From positions 1,056,501 through 1,120,500 of the forward strand of contig CP136497.1 in NCBI GenBank assembly GCA_032768795.1: DNA of 64,000 nt, in the 5' to 3' direction. The translations under genes were made by a program, and so were the position numbers. The notes beneath the pieces were generated by a model, which searched no databases, was not told the DNA's origin, and worked only from the letters and a program-made list of their open reading frames with translations. Source of the DNA: Tremella fuciformis. Taxonomy: Eukaryota > Basidiomycota > Tremellomycetes > Tremellales > Tremellaceae. Positions 11,106 through 21,459 of the stretch are shown in pieces. Numbering within the stretch: the first letter of the stretch is position 1; each line of letters opens with the position of its first letter.

Positions 11106-13482
11106 TCAGAAGACCGGCGCATCCCGCAAAAACAGTCTCCCTTCTTCGCCCAAAACCCATTTTGCGATTGTGTTGGCGGCCGCCACAATCGCAGACTTGG
11201 GCAAGTGAGGTGACGTCGCGAGGTACAATTCGAAGGGTTTCGTGAGCTGGTCGATTGTCAGCAAATCATCGCACGGTCTATACTAGATACCGCACCCAAG
11301 CTAGACACGCTTCTTGCTCCGAACGGGTGTAAATGAGCTTCAAGGGAGTTGCTTGCCCCGACCTCGCGTGCAACGCATCGTGAAGATGTTGATAGACCGT
11401 TATCAATCTGACAACGTAAGCTGCGCGATCCCCACTGTCCGTCCGAATGACTGACCTCTTCTGGTCACTACTGCCCTCTTCGTAAGGGCTCTCCCATGTA
11501 GGCATGGTCACCTGCACAAGCTGTCTCGACTTGTAGACAAAATGCCGCAAACCTGGACATCCAATGGCCAATACCGAGTAGGGATGCTCAGAAATCGACT
11601 CTTGAATCCGATTGAGCGTGTCATCTATGCGCAGTTTCGTCTAGATCAGCCTCATTCGTTACGGAAGAAGATCAATCTACTTCGACAACTGTACTCTTCC
11701 ACGATCTAAGCACTTCGAAAGCCTCACGATCTGCCGAAACAAAGACCATGCCGATGTCCTCGAAGAGAAAGTCGACATAGGCATGCACGAAGCCTGCGGG
11801 ATTGAACTTGGGCAAGCATATCGGAATCCATGCTTCAGAGGATCGAAGGGTCTTGGAGGACTCGAGCGTATTGAGCAGGAGGTGCAAGTCTAAAGGTCAG
11901 GGAGAGGATCTCGAAGCTATCAGAGGTACCATACCAGAGGGGTGTATGGCGTGCTTGCGGGGCCTTAGCAGGGTGACGATACGGCCATTGGCGATCAGAA
12001 GAACATAGAGCAGATCCTGAACATCAGCGGCACCTCATCGCGCACATGATATAGATGACTTGAAGCTTGGTCGGCGGCATCAAAGCGGCGGCGGCGGTAT
12101 CCCTGAGTGCGGGCGCCATTCGAAAGGGTTGCAAAGAGGATGTCAAGTAGGAGAAATCATGCTGGCTACGCTTGATGAGGTTATGGAGGAATTGTTCTGT
12201 GCCTGCGGGTGTTACTAGTGAGTTGTGAAATTACAAGGATGACGAACCATCTAGCAAGCGAGAGGGGTCAAAGTTGCTCCTCCGTTGGAATGCCTTCGCA
12301 AGTTGTGACGAAGATGCCACGGATAGGACCTGAAGGTGGAGATATTCGAGATGAGTGCGCAGCTGGCTGTATGAGCTCGATCTCATGTGTCCCGTGGAGA
12401 GGACGTACCACATGTTCTGGCTCGCCCCAGTCGCTGACGCAAAAGAGGTACAGAGGGGCTTTCAGCAGGAATGCAATCCTTTTTTGACCCCGCGTGATAG
12501 ATCTGGCGTCAGTTCCAAATCCATATTCTCGACTTGGGGGGAATACTCACCGCAGGCGATCCTCATCTTCAGCGAAGATGGATATCAGAGCCGATGCTAC
12601 TCCCATGAGCTCTGATATGCTTTCGCCGGCAATGCCATTATGTCTGGTGCTCAGCGTCATTTGATGATGTATGGCGCCACCCACGAGCTGAAGACGGGCT
12701 TGCCAGCATTCGTGAGGATGTAGTACCGTCTATCACTGAACTGCGGGTCCGCTATTGTTCAGACAAAATTGGTCTCCAAGATGATGGATGCACTCACACG
12801 AGATGGGTGGGATAAGGGTATGCGGATCGATTGTATCGCTCGGGTCACCCGGATCTGGGCGGTCGGGTCTCTGACCATAGACAGACCCAGCGAGTGGGCG
12901 GCTCCCCAACTCTGCGGCTCTGGGCTGTCCCACCAAGGTCGATCTCCTGACCAACACGCGCAATCCTTCTCGGGGGTCTTCCGCCTTGACGACCATCTCG
13001 CCCTCAACGTCCATTCCGTCAACTTCCACCGGATCCAGAGCTCTCTCCTTGCCCTTCCGAGACGAGGCGTTGGACAGCCCGTCGGGGCTGCGTGCGCCCT
13101 GCCTTGAGGACTCGCCACCGAGGCCAGCTTCAATTGTCAGAAGCGAAGTAGTGGGAGAAGGCGGCCGTGAGGGCCGCTTAGTCGGAGAGAAGCCCTCGAA
13201 TACCGAGCTTGGCCTGCTGGATGAGGGTGTCGAGGTCGAGCTTATCAGCCTCGAGTGGCCATGTACAGCCACCGAGCCAAAGGTCGCGGATCTGTTGTGC
13301 CTTCTGAGCGTTTCAGGATGCAGCAGCTTGGCATCGTTACCGCTTGATGGGCTGTTGCCCATACGTCGCTGTTCGGCTGTAATGTTGGAAGTGGACGAGG
13401 TAGTCCGGCGAGGACTTGGATGAAGAGGAAACGGGGAGAGCTGCTTGGCGGCTGGCTTGCCATCCTCGGCATCGGGAAGCAT
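11106..13482 (-). CDS. MON1: Vacuolar fusion protein MON1
   Basis: Subunit of the Mon1-Ccz1 guanine nucleotide exchange factor that activates Rab7/Ypt7 on late endosomes and vacuoles. It starts MLPDAEDGKPAAKQ with a ~190-residue disordered, Ser/Pro-rich N-terminus. The longin-fold core follows in exons: FSDRRYYILTNAGKPVFSS, ISELMGVASALISIFAEDED, PLYLFCVSDWGEPEHV, LEYLHLQVLSVASSSQLAKA. Next come SEAWIPICLPKFNPAGFVHA and CPGLRHFVYKSRQLVQVTMP. The last exon continues LTKPFELYLATSPHLPKSA and ends EEGRLFLRDAPVF with the stop at 11106-11108; its upstream intron uses a GTGCGG donor. All expected blocks are present in order, so the gene looks intact with about ten short introns. Confidence 0.93.
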
Positions 13483-13665
13483 TACTCATAGCAAGACACG
13501 CGGTGGTTGAGTGGTTTGACAAGAGGCAATACATAAGGATGGGATAAGAGCATCATCGTCGCGTTCGAGCTTGGTGGCGGCGTGGCGGAATCCTCAAGTT
13601 ACGTTCCGGGAATGTGTGCATGGGGAACTAAGGTTATGTACATCACGTATCGCTGAGCTCTACTT

Positions 13666-15853
13666 TCACTGAATGTCCACTGCATCGATCGAGAGGGTCG
13701 ACAACTCGCTCGCGTTAAGCTGTTTCTGCCTCTGACGCTTCTCGTTCTGACGCAAGTGCTTGTCCAAGGCGGCCGATCGAGCAGACAAGGCTTTCGCGTA
13801 CAACTCGGCTCTCCACGCAGGCGCTGATGCCACCGCTGCCGTGGGATCCGCTTTGTTCTGCAAGAGCAGCCCTTGGACTTGCGCCATGGAGAACACGACA
13901 GGCTCCTCCATGTTCGCTGCTGCCTCGTCTTGATCTGTCTGTGATCCGGAGGGAGTCAGATGACCGCCAAATAGTATATCGGCAAACGCTTTTGCACTGT
14001 CGCGTCGCTTGTCGTTGACACGCTTCGAGGACGCATTCATGGTATAAAATTGGTCGAACATCTCCTCGACCTGATCCTGCACAGCAGGCAGAAATTCGAC
14101 GTGGTAATCGAGTCGACCGGGTCGCTTCAAAGCGTGGTCGAGGCGGTTCAGGTGGTTTCTACGCTCGTCAGCACAAGACCGCCCATGAGCCGTCGGGATG
14201 ATCACGTAGTGGCGAATAGCAGACAGTTCTCCTTCACGTGTTAGTTTACCGAGCGAACGAGTGCGATGAATACTCACTTGGCTGGTTACTCCATCAATCG
14301 CGTTTAGCATCCCCGAGAGAGTAACATGTGAAGCAAGTCCAGACAAAGCTGACGACCTGATCTGACGACTCGAAGTCGTGACTTCTTCCAATTGCTGGTC
14401 AAAGGCAGCATTCTCGAGGTCTCGGTTCACCGGCATGGCGACATCGCTGGGACAAGATCAGCATCATTCCGATTCGGGTGACATTCCCCACATATCCTCG
14501 ATCAAAATCATGCTGCGCTGAGGGCATGTAGTGAATAATGAGGCCAGCATCGAGTCGTCCATACTGTCCTTCAGCAGGAGTGACACAATGATTGTTTGAC
14601 TCACCCTCGATCTGCCGGACTGATTACGTAGATGTCCAGCTTGAAATGGGAGGCAATTGCGAGCGCTGTAATGCGTTTAGCCTGGGATGGTCAGTCACGA
14701 CAATGCTCACCGAGACTCGTCTTCCCCGAGCCAGGAATGCCGTGAAGCAGGTATCTCATGATCAGCAGGCACAATCACAGTCTAGCAATGGCTTTCACCC
14801 TCGGCGATGTGGGATGCCTGACTTGTCAGCCAAATGCGCTCGTTCGTCAAACACAGAAATACTGACCGCGGTTCCGATACCAAGCTCGAGTGTCGGCCGA
14901 GAGAAAGTCCCGTATATCGCTCAAAAGAAGTTCCTTGACATCCGCAGGCAAGACAACTGAAGATAAGGGTCTGGCTGGGCGGTATTGGGGTAGCTTGAAG
15001 CAGGGCCTCAGATCTTTGATACTGAACAATCGGTCTACGCCTCTTAGCTCTGGTGAGACGCGCTCACGACTGCCGAAAGATCAAGATCTCTTCGTCTTCC
15101 CGATCGTAGAAGACAGCATGGGCACGCTGGAGGAATTCTCTCAAGAAGTCGCGTTGCCAAGCGAATGTTCTGTGCGTCAGTTGCACGCACTTACCCCGAT
15201 GATCCTCTTGTGGTCTCACATCAATCGAACACTAGGCGTGCTCCCGGGCTTGAGATGATGAGCCTCGGATGCGAAGAGCGACTGTTTCATCCACAGAATC
15301 CTCATGCCTTCACGATACCAGAGTTTGACACGTGACTGCGATCAGCTTGATGTCTCCCGGTCAGAGAGAAGACCTATCAGTCGGCGGAACGATCTGGGCA
15401 TGGATATCGCCGAATATCCAGGTCGGGTGGAAGCGAGACATCGACAAGCCTTTCGATTTGAAAACATGAGCTTTTCGAGCCGCCCTACGACTGTCCATGG
15501 TATCGAGTTGAACCTGCCTCAAAGATCCGGTGATCCTCGTATCTTGTGCCACCCAAGCACGTACCCACTGAAAAGCAGGGTCGCTCGCTGGAATCAAAAC
15601 CGAATGAAAGAGACCTGCTCGTCAGCTCACATTTTTGGCGGCTGGTCGCCCACGTACTGTCGCACAACCACGTCAAGAATTGTGGTACATGTTTGCGCGC
15701 CATGAATGCTACCAGGCCCACAAGTGCAAGCCTGCCAAGCATCAGGACCAATTCAGCGGATTCCATGGTTTCGATCGTGGTGTATAGGGTTTTGTTGTTT
15801 ATCCCTGCTGCCTTGAATATCTCCAGCAGACCACCCATGATGAGCCCGGACAT
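13666..15853 (-). CDS. BCS1-like AAA ATPase (mitochondrial complex III chaperone family)
   Basis: AAA ATPase of the BCS1 group; the founding member translocates the Rieske Fe-S protein across the mitochondrial inner membrane. The N-terminus MSGLIMGGLLEIFKAAGINN is followed by a hydrophobic stretch (ELVLMLGRLALVGLVAFMA), then a BCS1-type N-domain. The AAA core has RPLSSVVLPADVKELLLSDI, Walker A in LLHGIPGSGKTSL (near 14,720-14,760), Walker B after splicing MILIEDIDVAMP (near 14,425-14,530), and ENCLLFATTNHLNRLDHALK with the arginine-finger block RPGRLDYHVEF. The last two motifs need two introns (GTGATC... near 14,200). The tail is long and basic (KRQRQKQLNAS). Basidiomycetes carry several BCS1 paralogues, so this need not be the canonical one. 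Confidence 0.85.
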
Positions 15854-16070
15854 TTTGAGGGCGTCAAAGAATGCTGGTTTACGATGGCTGTCAAGATTGA
15901 GTCGGAGGTGTCAGAATTTCTCGGGGATGGCGAATCGTGAAGGCCTCATGGCTCATAAGCTTCGTCAGCTGCCATAACTTCATCCGTCATTTGATGCGGA
16001 CAACGTGTCAAAGGCACCAACGCGAACCACGAGGCAGCGTGGCCGATGCATGCTTGCTTACTTTACGCCA

Positions 16071-18093
16071 TCATGCCTCTTGGCCCGCTACCATTCGCTC
16101 ACCCTTCAGGTTGGCTATCAGGGTCAGTATCAAGATCAAACTGCCAACAACCTTACTGACCGCCAGATTTGGCTTCGAAACCGGTGCCAAGCTCGCAGTC
16201 TTTGATAGCAGACTTGTCGCCTATTCGCACATTGGTACATAGTATCGAGTTTTCAATTCGTGCACTGTCAAATCAGCAACGGGTTGCCAGAATGCGGATG
16301 AATGACAGACTTTTCCTCGACGACCACAAAGTCCCAAAGGACACTACCAGTAATCTTCGCTCCTCGGCCAATGACACAATGACGCCCCACAATGCACTTT
16401 TTGATGCTGGCACGATCACCGACCCTAGAACCCTCACCGATCAGACTGTCGGGTGAGATCTGGGCCGATGTCGCGATAGGCGGGACGACCTCATCGCTCC
16501 CAACAATGGAAGGCGGGACATCAGAGACCGCTCGCGACGCCATGCTGCGAAGTGCACGGCGATTGAGCTCCCAGTATCCGGCCAGAGAATTTGCCCGGAC
16601 AAGGTATTCCGGATCTGGTGCAGCGACTGCCTTGCTCCGATCGCCCTTACCGGCGGGCTTCTTCAGATTTGTCTCTGGTGTGTCTGTGACTGGCGGGCTC
16701 GATACGATGACTTGGCACTTCCATTTATGGGTTTTGGTGGGCCGACTCAATATGCCACTGGAGTCCAATCTGGGAGTACCGGGAGACGGTGTTCTGAATG
16801 CAGCAGTACCCTCCGCCAGAATTTGTGATGCGGGTGTCGACGGATCCGTTGAAGTTGTCTGGGGCAGAGTTGACTGGGTAGTGGAGCGTTCCAAAGCCGC
16901 TTCCAAGGGGTCTCTGCCTTCGGGACCCAAGACTGGATCACATCAGCTTTTTTGCCCAAATCTGATGGCAGACTGTGCAAACCCGTCGACCATTTGTCTG
17001 CCAGACCTTTCTGCCAGCTACCCTTGACGAGCCATGGCACCACTTGCTCCCGCATGCTGTCCAGATCTCGAGTCTGACGGTCCGCCAACAGATCGAGGAA
17101 CGTCCGACGGAAAACGTATATATGCGCGTCGAGCAGTCGAGTGGTCATGGAAAGCTTCGGGTGACTAGGCATTAGAGTGTGCCCCAACAACATCGCACCG
17201 ACTGACGATGTTATCAATGACATGCGGAGGTCCAGCTCATCCTCTAAACCGTCAAGCGGTTGGGCCATCAATAGCTCTCCAGAGTCCCTGTCCAGGGCCA
17301 CAAGCAGTTTCTCCTCGCCTGTGACATGAGTCACTGCAACGTAAGGAATACAGAAGCGCTCACTTTCTCTGACCGATTCTACCGGCTCGTACAGCACAGC
17401 TGTCATGACCGAATCCGGTGCCGAACGATGTCGGTCGAGCACTTTGGCCAGTGGGAGATCTGACGGGGCACAAAGATCGCAGGGTAGCAACACGAAATCG
17501 GTCTTCCTCGTCAGGCCAGATCTTCTGCAACAGAAGAAGTGAATCTGACCGTTATGAATCGCCGAAACCTCTTGAGAAGCCTCGCTGTCCCATCCCTTTC
17601 GACCAACAACCCCTGATTCATGGCATCAGCCTCATCGTCCTCGTCGTCATATTCATCGTGCTGTTTAAGGTTGATCCGAGCTCGGGGATGTGTCGTGATG
17701 GAATAGTTTTCGTTCAAGTGGTTCGATATTGCTGCCTGAGAAAGAGGCGGGACAAGAAGAAGCACGTCTGACGACAGTCAGAGATTTCCCGCTGCTCGCC
17801 CTGGGTCGACGTACCCATGATGCCTGATTCGAAGACCCAGTTGAGAACAAGATCAATGATTGGATGGTTGGCGACGGGTATGAGGGCTTTAGAAACGACG
17901 TTGGTGCCCTCATTGAATGGATAAAGACTCAAACCTCAGCCATCGAGTTCATACCCAAAGGATTGCGGTCACAGCACCAAGCTCACTTTTCGCCATAGCC
18001 GACCATGATGACGGCCATGAAGTCCTGCCTGTCGATTGCGCGAGCCTTGTCGACGCTAGCAGTGGGAACGTCGAGAAGCCTGGTCGTCGGCAT
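16071..18093 (-). CDS. GCD1: Translation initiation factor eIF2B subunit gamma
   Basis: Catalytic-subcomplex partner of the guanine nucleotide exchange factor for eIF2, controlling translation initiation and the general amino-acid control response. The first exon is MPTTRLLDVPTASVDKARAI. After an intron the nucleotidyltransferase-like core starts NLYPFNEGTNVVSKALIPVA and continues ANHPIIDLVLNWVFESGIM. The C-terminal left-handed beta-helix repeats are seen in ISPDSLIGEGSRVGDRASIK, KCIVGRHCVIGRGAKITG and, after splicing at about 16,240-16,290, ARIENSILCTNVRIGDKSA. It ends GERMVAGQEA, stop 16071-16073. The frame is intact. A DNA transposon inserted about 150 bp upstream of the start may affect the promoter. 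Confidence 0.92.
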
Positions 18094-18244
18094 CTTGAGA
18101 CGAGTAGCCGCTTCTGACCACGAAACAGTACCCAAATGTCAAATGCAATGTCAAGACTGGAAACCATCAAGAATTCGGTCATTCTTCCCCAACTTCAGGC
18201 ACGACTCGAAACCCGTCGACTACGAAACCCAGGAAGCTACTGTA

Positions 18245-18300
18245 CTCGTGATCACGTGCCCTTCGATCGCAGACGCCTTTCGGTCACTTACATGATGTTG
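18245..18300 (+). repeat. Left terminal inverted repeat of the pogo-type element
   Basis: Forty-two perfect plus about 14 imperfect nucleotides matching the right end in inverted orientation. Confidence 0.9.
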
Positions 18301-18333
18301 TCTCTGATAGCTATATCTCTCTCTATCTCCACC

Positions 18334-19947
18334 ATGCATGACGCTCTGGCCCAGGCAGTCCGCGAGTACACCAACAGCCCCGAGAAGAGCCAGCGACAGG
18401 TTGCCAGAGAGTTCAACATCGCCCAAGCGACGCTGAATGACGAACTGACGGGCCGACACGTCTCTGACAACAAGGCGCCAAATCGGATCCTCTCAGTCCT
18501 GCAGGAGAACGTCCTGATCGATAAGATCAACGACTTTGCGTCCCGCGGCACGCTCCTGACACCTCGCCACGTCCGCAGCCTCGCAGAAGGCCTTGCAGGC
18601 CGCCACGTCGACAAGGATTGGGTCGGGCGCTTTGTCCGACGACATCCCGACCGTCTCTGCAGCCGGTTCCACACTTATCATGACCTCTCACGCAGGCAGG
18701 CAGACACGCCAGAGACAAGACGGGCGTGGTACAACCTTGTGAGCACCCTCATAGTCTCAGAGACGCCCTGCTGAAGCTTGCAGGTCAAAGAGCTGTATGA
18801 TACCGACCTCTACACGCCCGCGGGGATCTTCAACATGGACGAGACGTATTTCACGCTGTCCGACACCCGCAAGGTCCGTCGCATCGGCCCCCCAGACCAG
18901 CCCCGCAACACCCAGACCGCTCCAGGCCGCTCTGGGACTGGAGGGGAGCACATCACCGTCGTCGCGGCCGTGGGGATCGATGCCGCCTGCATCCCGCCGC
19001 TTGTGATCTACAAGGGCAAGTCCCTGCAGGAGCAGTGGTTCCCAGAGGGCTCGGGGACGACACAACACCACGCGACGGTCACGGACTCGGGCTGGAGCAA
19101 CAGCTACATCACCAAGCAGTGGGTGGAGAACTGCTTCGATCCGGCCACCCGCGATCGCGTAGCCCCGGGCCGTCGCAGACTGCTCTTTCTCGATGGTGCC
19201 GACATCCACGACAAGGTCGACATCCTCCAGGCGTGCTGGGACCGCAACATTGTCATCGTCATCCTGCCGGCCTGTCTCACCGACCGCTTTCAGCCTCTTG
19301 ACGTCGATCTCTTCAACCACGTCAAAGCTGCCTACTTCCGGCGGCTTGACGACTATCGGCTGGCAACAGGCAACGAGAGCGCGCCAAAGGGTCGGTTCTG
19401 GGGCTGGTTCCATGAGGCTTGGCAAGAGGCGGCTACATCGCGGCAGATCCGCAGCGCGTGGCGGAAGGCTGGTCTCTGGCCGCTCGATCCTGCGATCATT
19501 GGCGCCGAGCCCGAGCAACCCGTCACCCCGCCGCCGCAACCAGCCCAAAACCAGCTGCAGACTCCCCAAACGATCCGCACGCTTCGGTCCTACACGCGGC
19601 AGCTCCGTCGCGGCGATGCAGACCCCAAGGCGGTCGCAGAGAAGGCGCTCAAGGGGCTTGAGCTGGTGATCGCAGACAACGACCTCACGCGACGGGAGCT
19701 TGAGGCCGTCAGAGAGGCCCAGAGGCTGGACAAGGTGGCTAGGGGGAGGAAGAGGAAGGTCACTCACCCCCAGGGACAGCTGTATGACCTGGAGCATCGA
19801 GAGAGTCATGCTGCAGAGCTGGCGGACCGGCAGGCAAGGGAGACAGAGGCCAGGCGAAGGAGAAGGGCTGCTGCGCAGGCTACAGGCAACCGGCAGCCTC
19901 AAGAGCCAGACCAGGCATGCACACCGGGCCCATCTACAGCTGTGTAG
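18334..19947 (+). CDS. Pogo/Fot1-like transposase with CENP-B-type HTH and DDE domains
   Basis: DDE transposase that binds the element's inverted repeats and moves it by cut-and-paste. The start is ATG 18334 (MHDALAQAVREYTNSPEKSQ), which opens a psq-type helix-turn-helix (REFNIAQATLNDELTGRHVS), followed by a CENP-B/Tc5-type HTH (GRHVDKDWVGRFVRRHPDRL). A 45-nt intron at 18739-18783 removes an in-frame stop and joins YNL to VKELYDTDL. The three catalytic aspartates lie in IFNMDETYF, LLFLDGADIHDK and DRFQPLDVDLF. The spliced product is about 522 residues, normal for the group, with a basic C-terminus. All landmarks are present, so it could be active. Confidence 0.9.
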
Positions 19948-20005
19948 AGTCTCATGGCCTCAGCATGCATACATCATGACTTCTGCTCATCGACGTCGAC
20001 GGCGG

Positions 20006-20062
20006 CGACATCATGTTAGCTGACCGAAAGGCGTCTGCGATCGAAGGGCACGTGATCACGAG
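20006..20062 (-). repeat. Right terminal inverted repeat of the pogo-type element
   Basis: Reverse complement of the left repeat; the outermost 42 nt are identical, and the inner part has a few mismatches and a one-base offset. Confidence 0.9.
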
Positions 20063-20064
20063 TA

Positions 20065-21459
20065 ACATACAACAATGCATCCTGAAGAGGGAAGGTCCAT
20101 TGGGGTCGACGCTACAAAGCATGCATGACCAGCACACGCCGGGCCGTACTCTCAGACGCAAGGACAACAGCCAAGTATTGCAACTGGCAGTCAGCCAACG
20201 TCTCGCAATCATCGCGCGCTGAGACGAAGTCGAGCAGATAAACGAAAGATCAGTGAATCGATGGATATCACCAAGACCTCATCCCCGCCTTATCTTTTGT
20301 ACACAAAGGCGTTTAGCGCGATAGCACAGAGGACAAAGGTATGACCGCCCATCGGTAAAGGTTTTCATCAGAAGGAGGACGAGGGAGGAGCTGCACCCGA
20401 AGGAGCCAACACAGCGATGGAACAGCACTCACTTGGACTCGTTTGCTGCCCTGGCGAATGTCCATGCAGGCTCCGGTCGCTTCCCGATCAAGCCTTCGCT
20501 GACGGTCCGGCGATGTTCTGCTTCAGAGCAAGCCTGTGTCGAGATCATTGCAGTCGATCATGAGTTTCGGCACCTATCGACAGTCGCGCTTGAACGATCA
20601 GCACGAGCCCTAACGTATTCGTAATGGTGACCAGGAGGCGAGCGCTCAGTCAAGGCTGAAGATGTCTCGTCAATCACGGTATGACCGCCGACGAATGAGG
20701 TAAAGTATGGTATATGGTTTTATCGTCACAGCGCGTTGGAGGGAGGATGAGAATGTAGATTAGGGGCTGGATACAGGCAGACGGAACTCACATGACTCTT
20801 GTCAAGAGCATCTCGTTTGACAGGCCTATCGTATTCTGCGTGCGATGACTAATAGCATCAGCTAGTTGCTCCAGATTGTCGTAGCGTTGTGCGGTGGTGT
20901 TGGTATCAGGTCATGTGTAAAATGGGTCCTCTGGCTGTCCGGTCCTACCCGGCGCACGACCGCGGGCCAAGCTCAAACCTGATGAGGCTTGGCTCGACCT
21001 GACGGTCTTTAGGAGTTGGATTGTTATGTTCATCAAGTTGGCAAGCGGACGAAGGTGAAGGAAGGGCGAGAGGGAGGCTCGATGTAGCAGCCGGATGAAA
21101 ATGACGCACCTTTGCGATTCACGCCGTCGCGTTGCGGGTTGGGCAGCGCCCCTCGCCCGATGTATGTTCAAGTGAAATACAGTTGAGAGGACATGACTGT
21201 TGAAGTACATACAGTGTCTGGAGTAATTTCGGGCTGAGGGCGCTCGCCAGTGTGCAACGTGGGGTGAAGCCGTCCACGTGTCTTTTGATAGATTTAATTC
21301 CGCGCTGACGTCGTTTCGGATGCCGAGACAACCATTCCTTCGCCTGGAATCATTTACATCCTCAAGAGCGAGGGGGCACTTGGTGAACGCTTGCCTAGAC
21401 CGCTTTAATTTACTCTCTGAGCCCCTTCGACGCATCTTGTGAGGCAAGCCAGTCACATC
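20065..21459. other. 1.4-kb intergenic region with an unresolved spliced-gene candidate
   Basis: No complete gene could be built. On the minus strand around 20,780-20,900 is a coding-like stretch (AQRYDNLEQLADAISH, then TQNTIGLSNE), and near 20,665 VIDETSSALTER, resembling a small Qc-SNARE. Near 20,293-20,340 is a hydrophobic C-terminus-like FVLCAIALNAFVYKR followed by a stop. Canonical AG acceptors that would join them are absent. The 12-mer GGTATGACCGCC occurs at 20338-20349 and 20678-20689. The minus-strand open frame 20911-21456 has no recognisable features. Confidence 0.3.

Larger units (their letters stand above)
18245..20062 (+). mobile_element. Intact pogo/Fot1-type (Tc1-mariner superfamily) DNA transposon
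   Basis: A 1,818-bp element bounded by terminal inverted repeats. The first 42 nt (18245-18286, starting CTCGTGATCACGTGCCCTTC) are the exact reverse complement of the last 42 nt (20021-20062), and an imperfect repeat extends about 14 nt further in. TA lies immediately outside both ends (18243-18244 and 20063-20064), the target duplication of this superfamily. The single transposase gene is uninterrupted apart from one intron. Identical termini and an open reading frame suggest recent, possibly autonomous transposition. Confidence 0.93.

Noticed and set aside
11026..11208. Plus-strand small ORFs (MMGNAASRFF..., MPGIIRDRYVNYAS...) that looked like a small mitochondrial protein
   Set aside because: They are the complement of MON1's last exon, which fits the MON1 C-terminus exactly once spliced.
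18772..18783. Stop codon splitting the transposase into two ORFs
   Set aside because: It lies in a 45-nt intron with GTGAGC donor and TTGCAG acceptor; the gene is intact.
20911..21456. 181-codon minus-strand ORF
   Set aside because: No domain, unusual composition and no splice-compatible continuation; probably chance.
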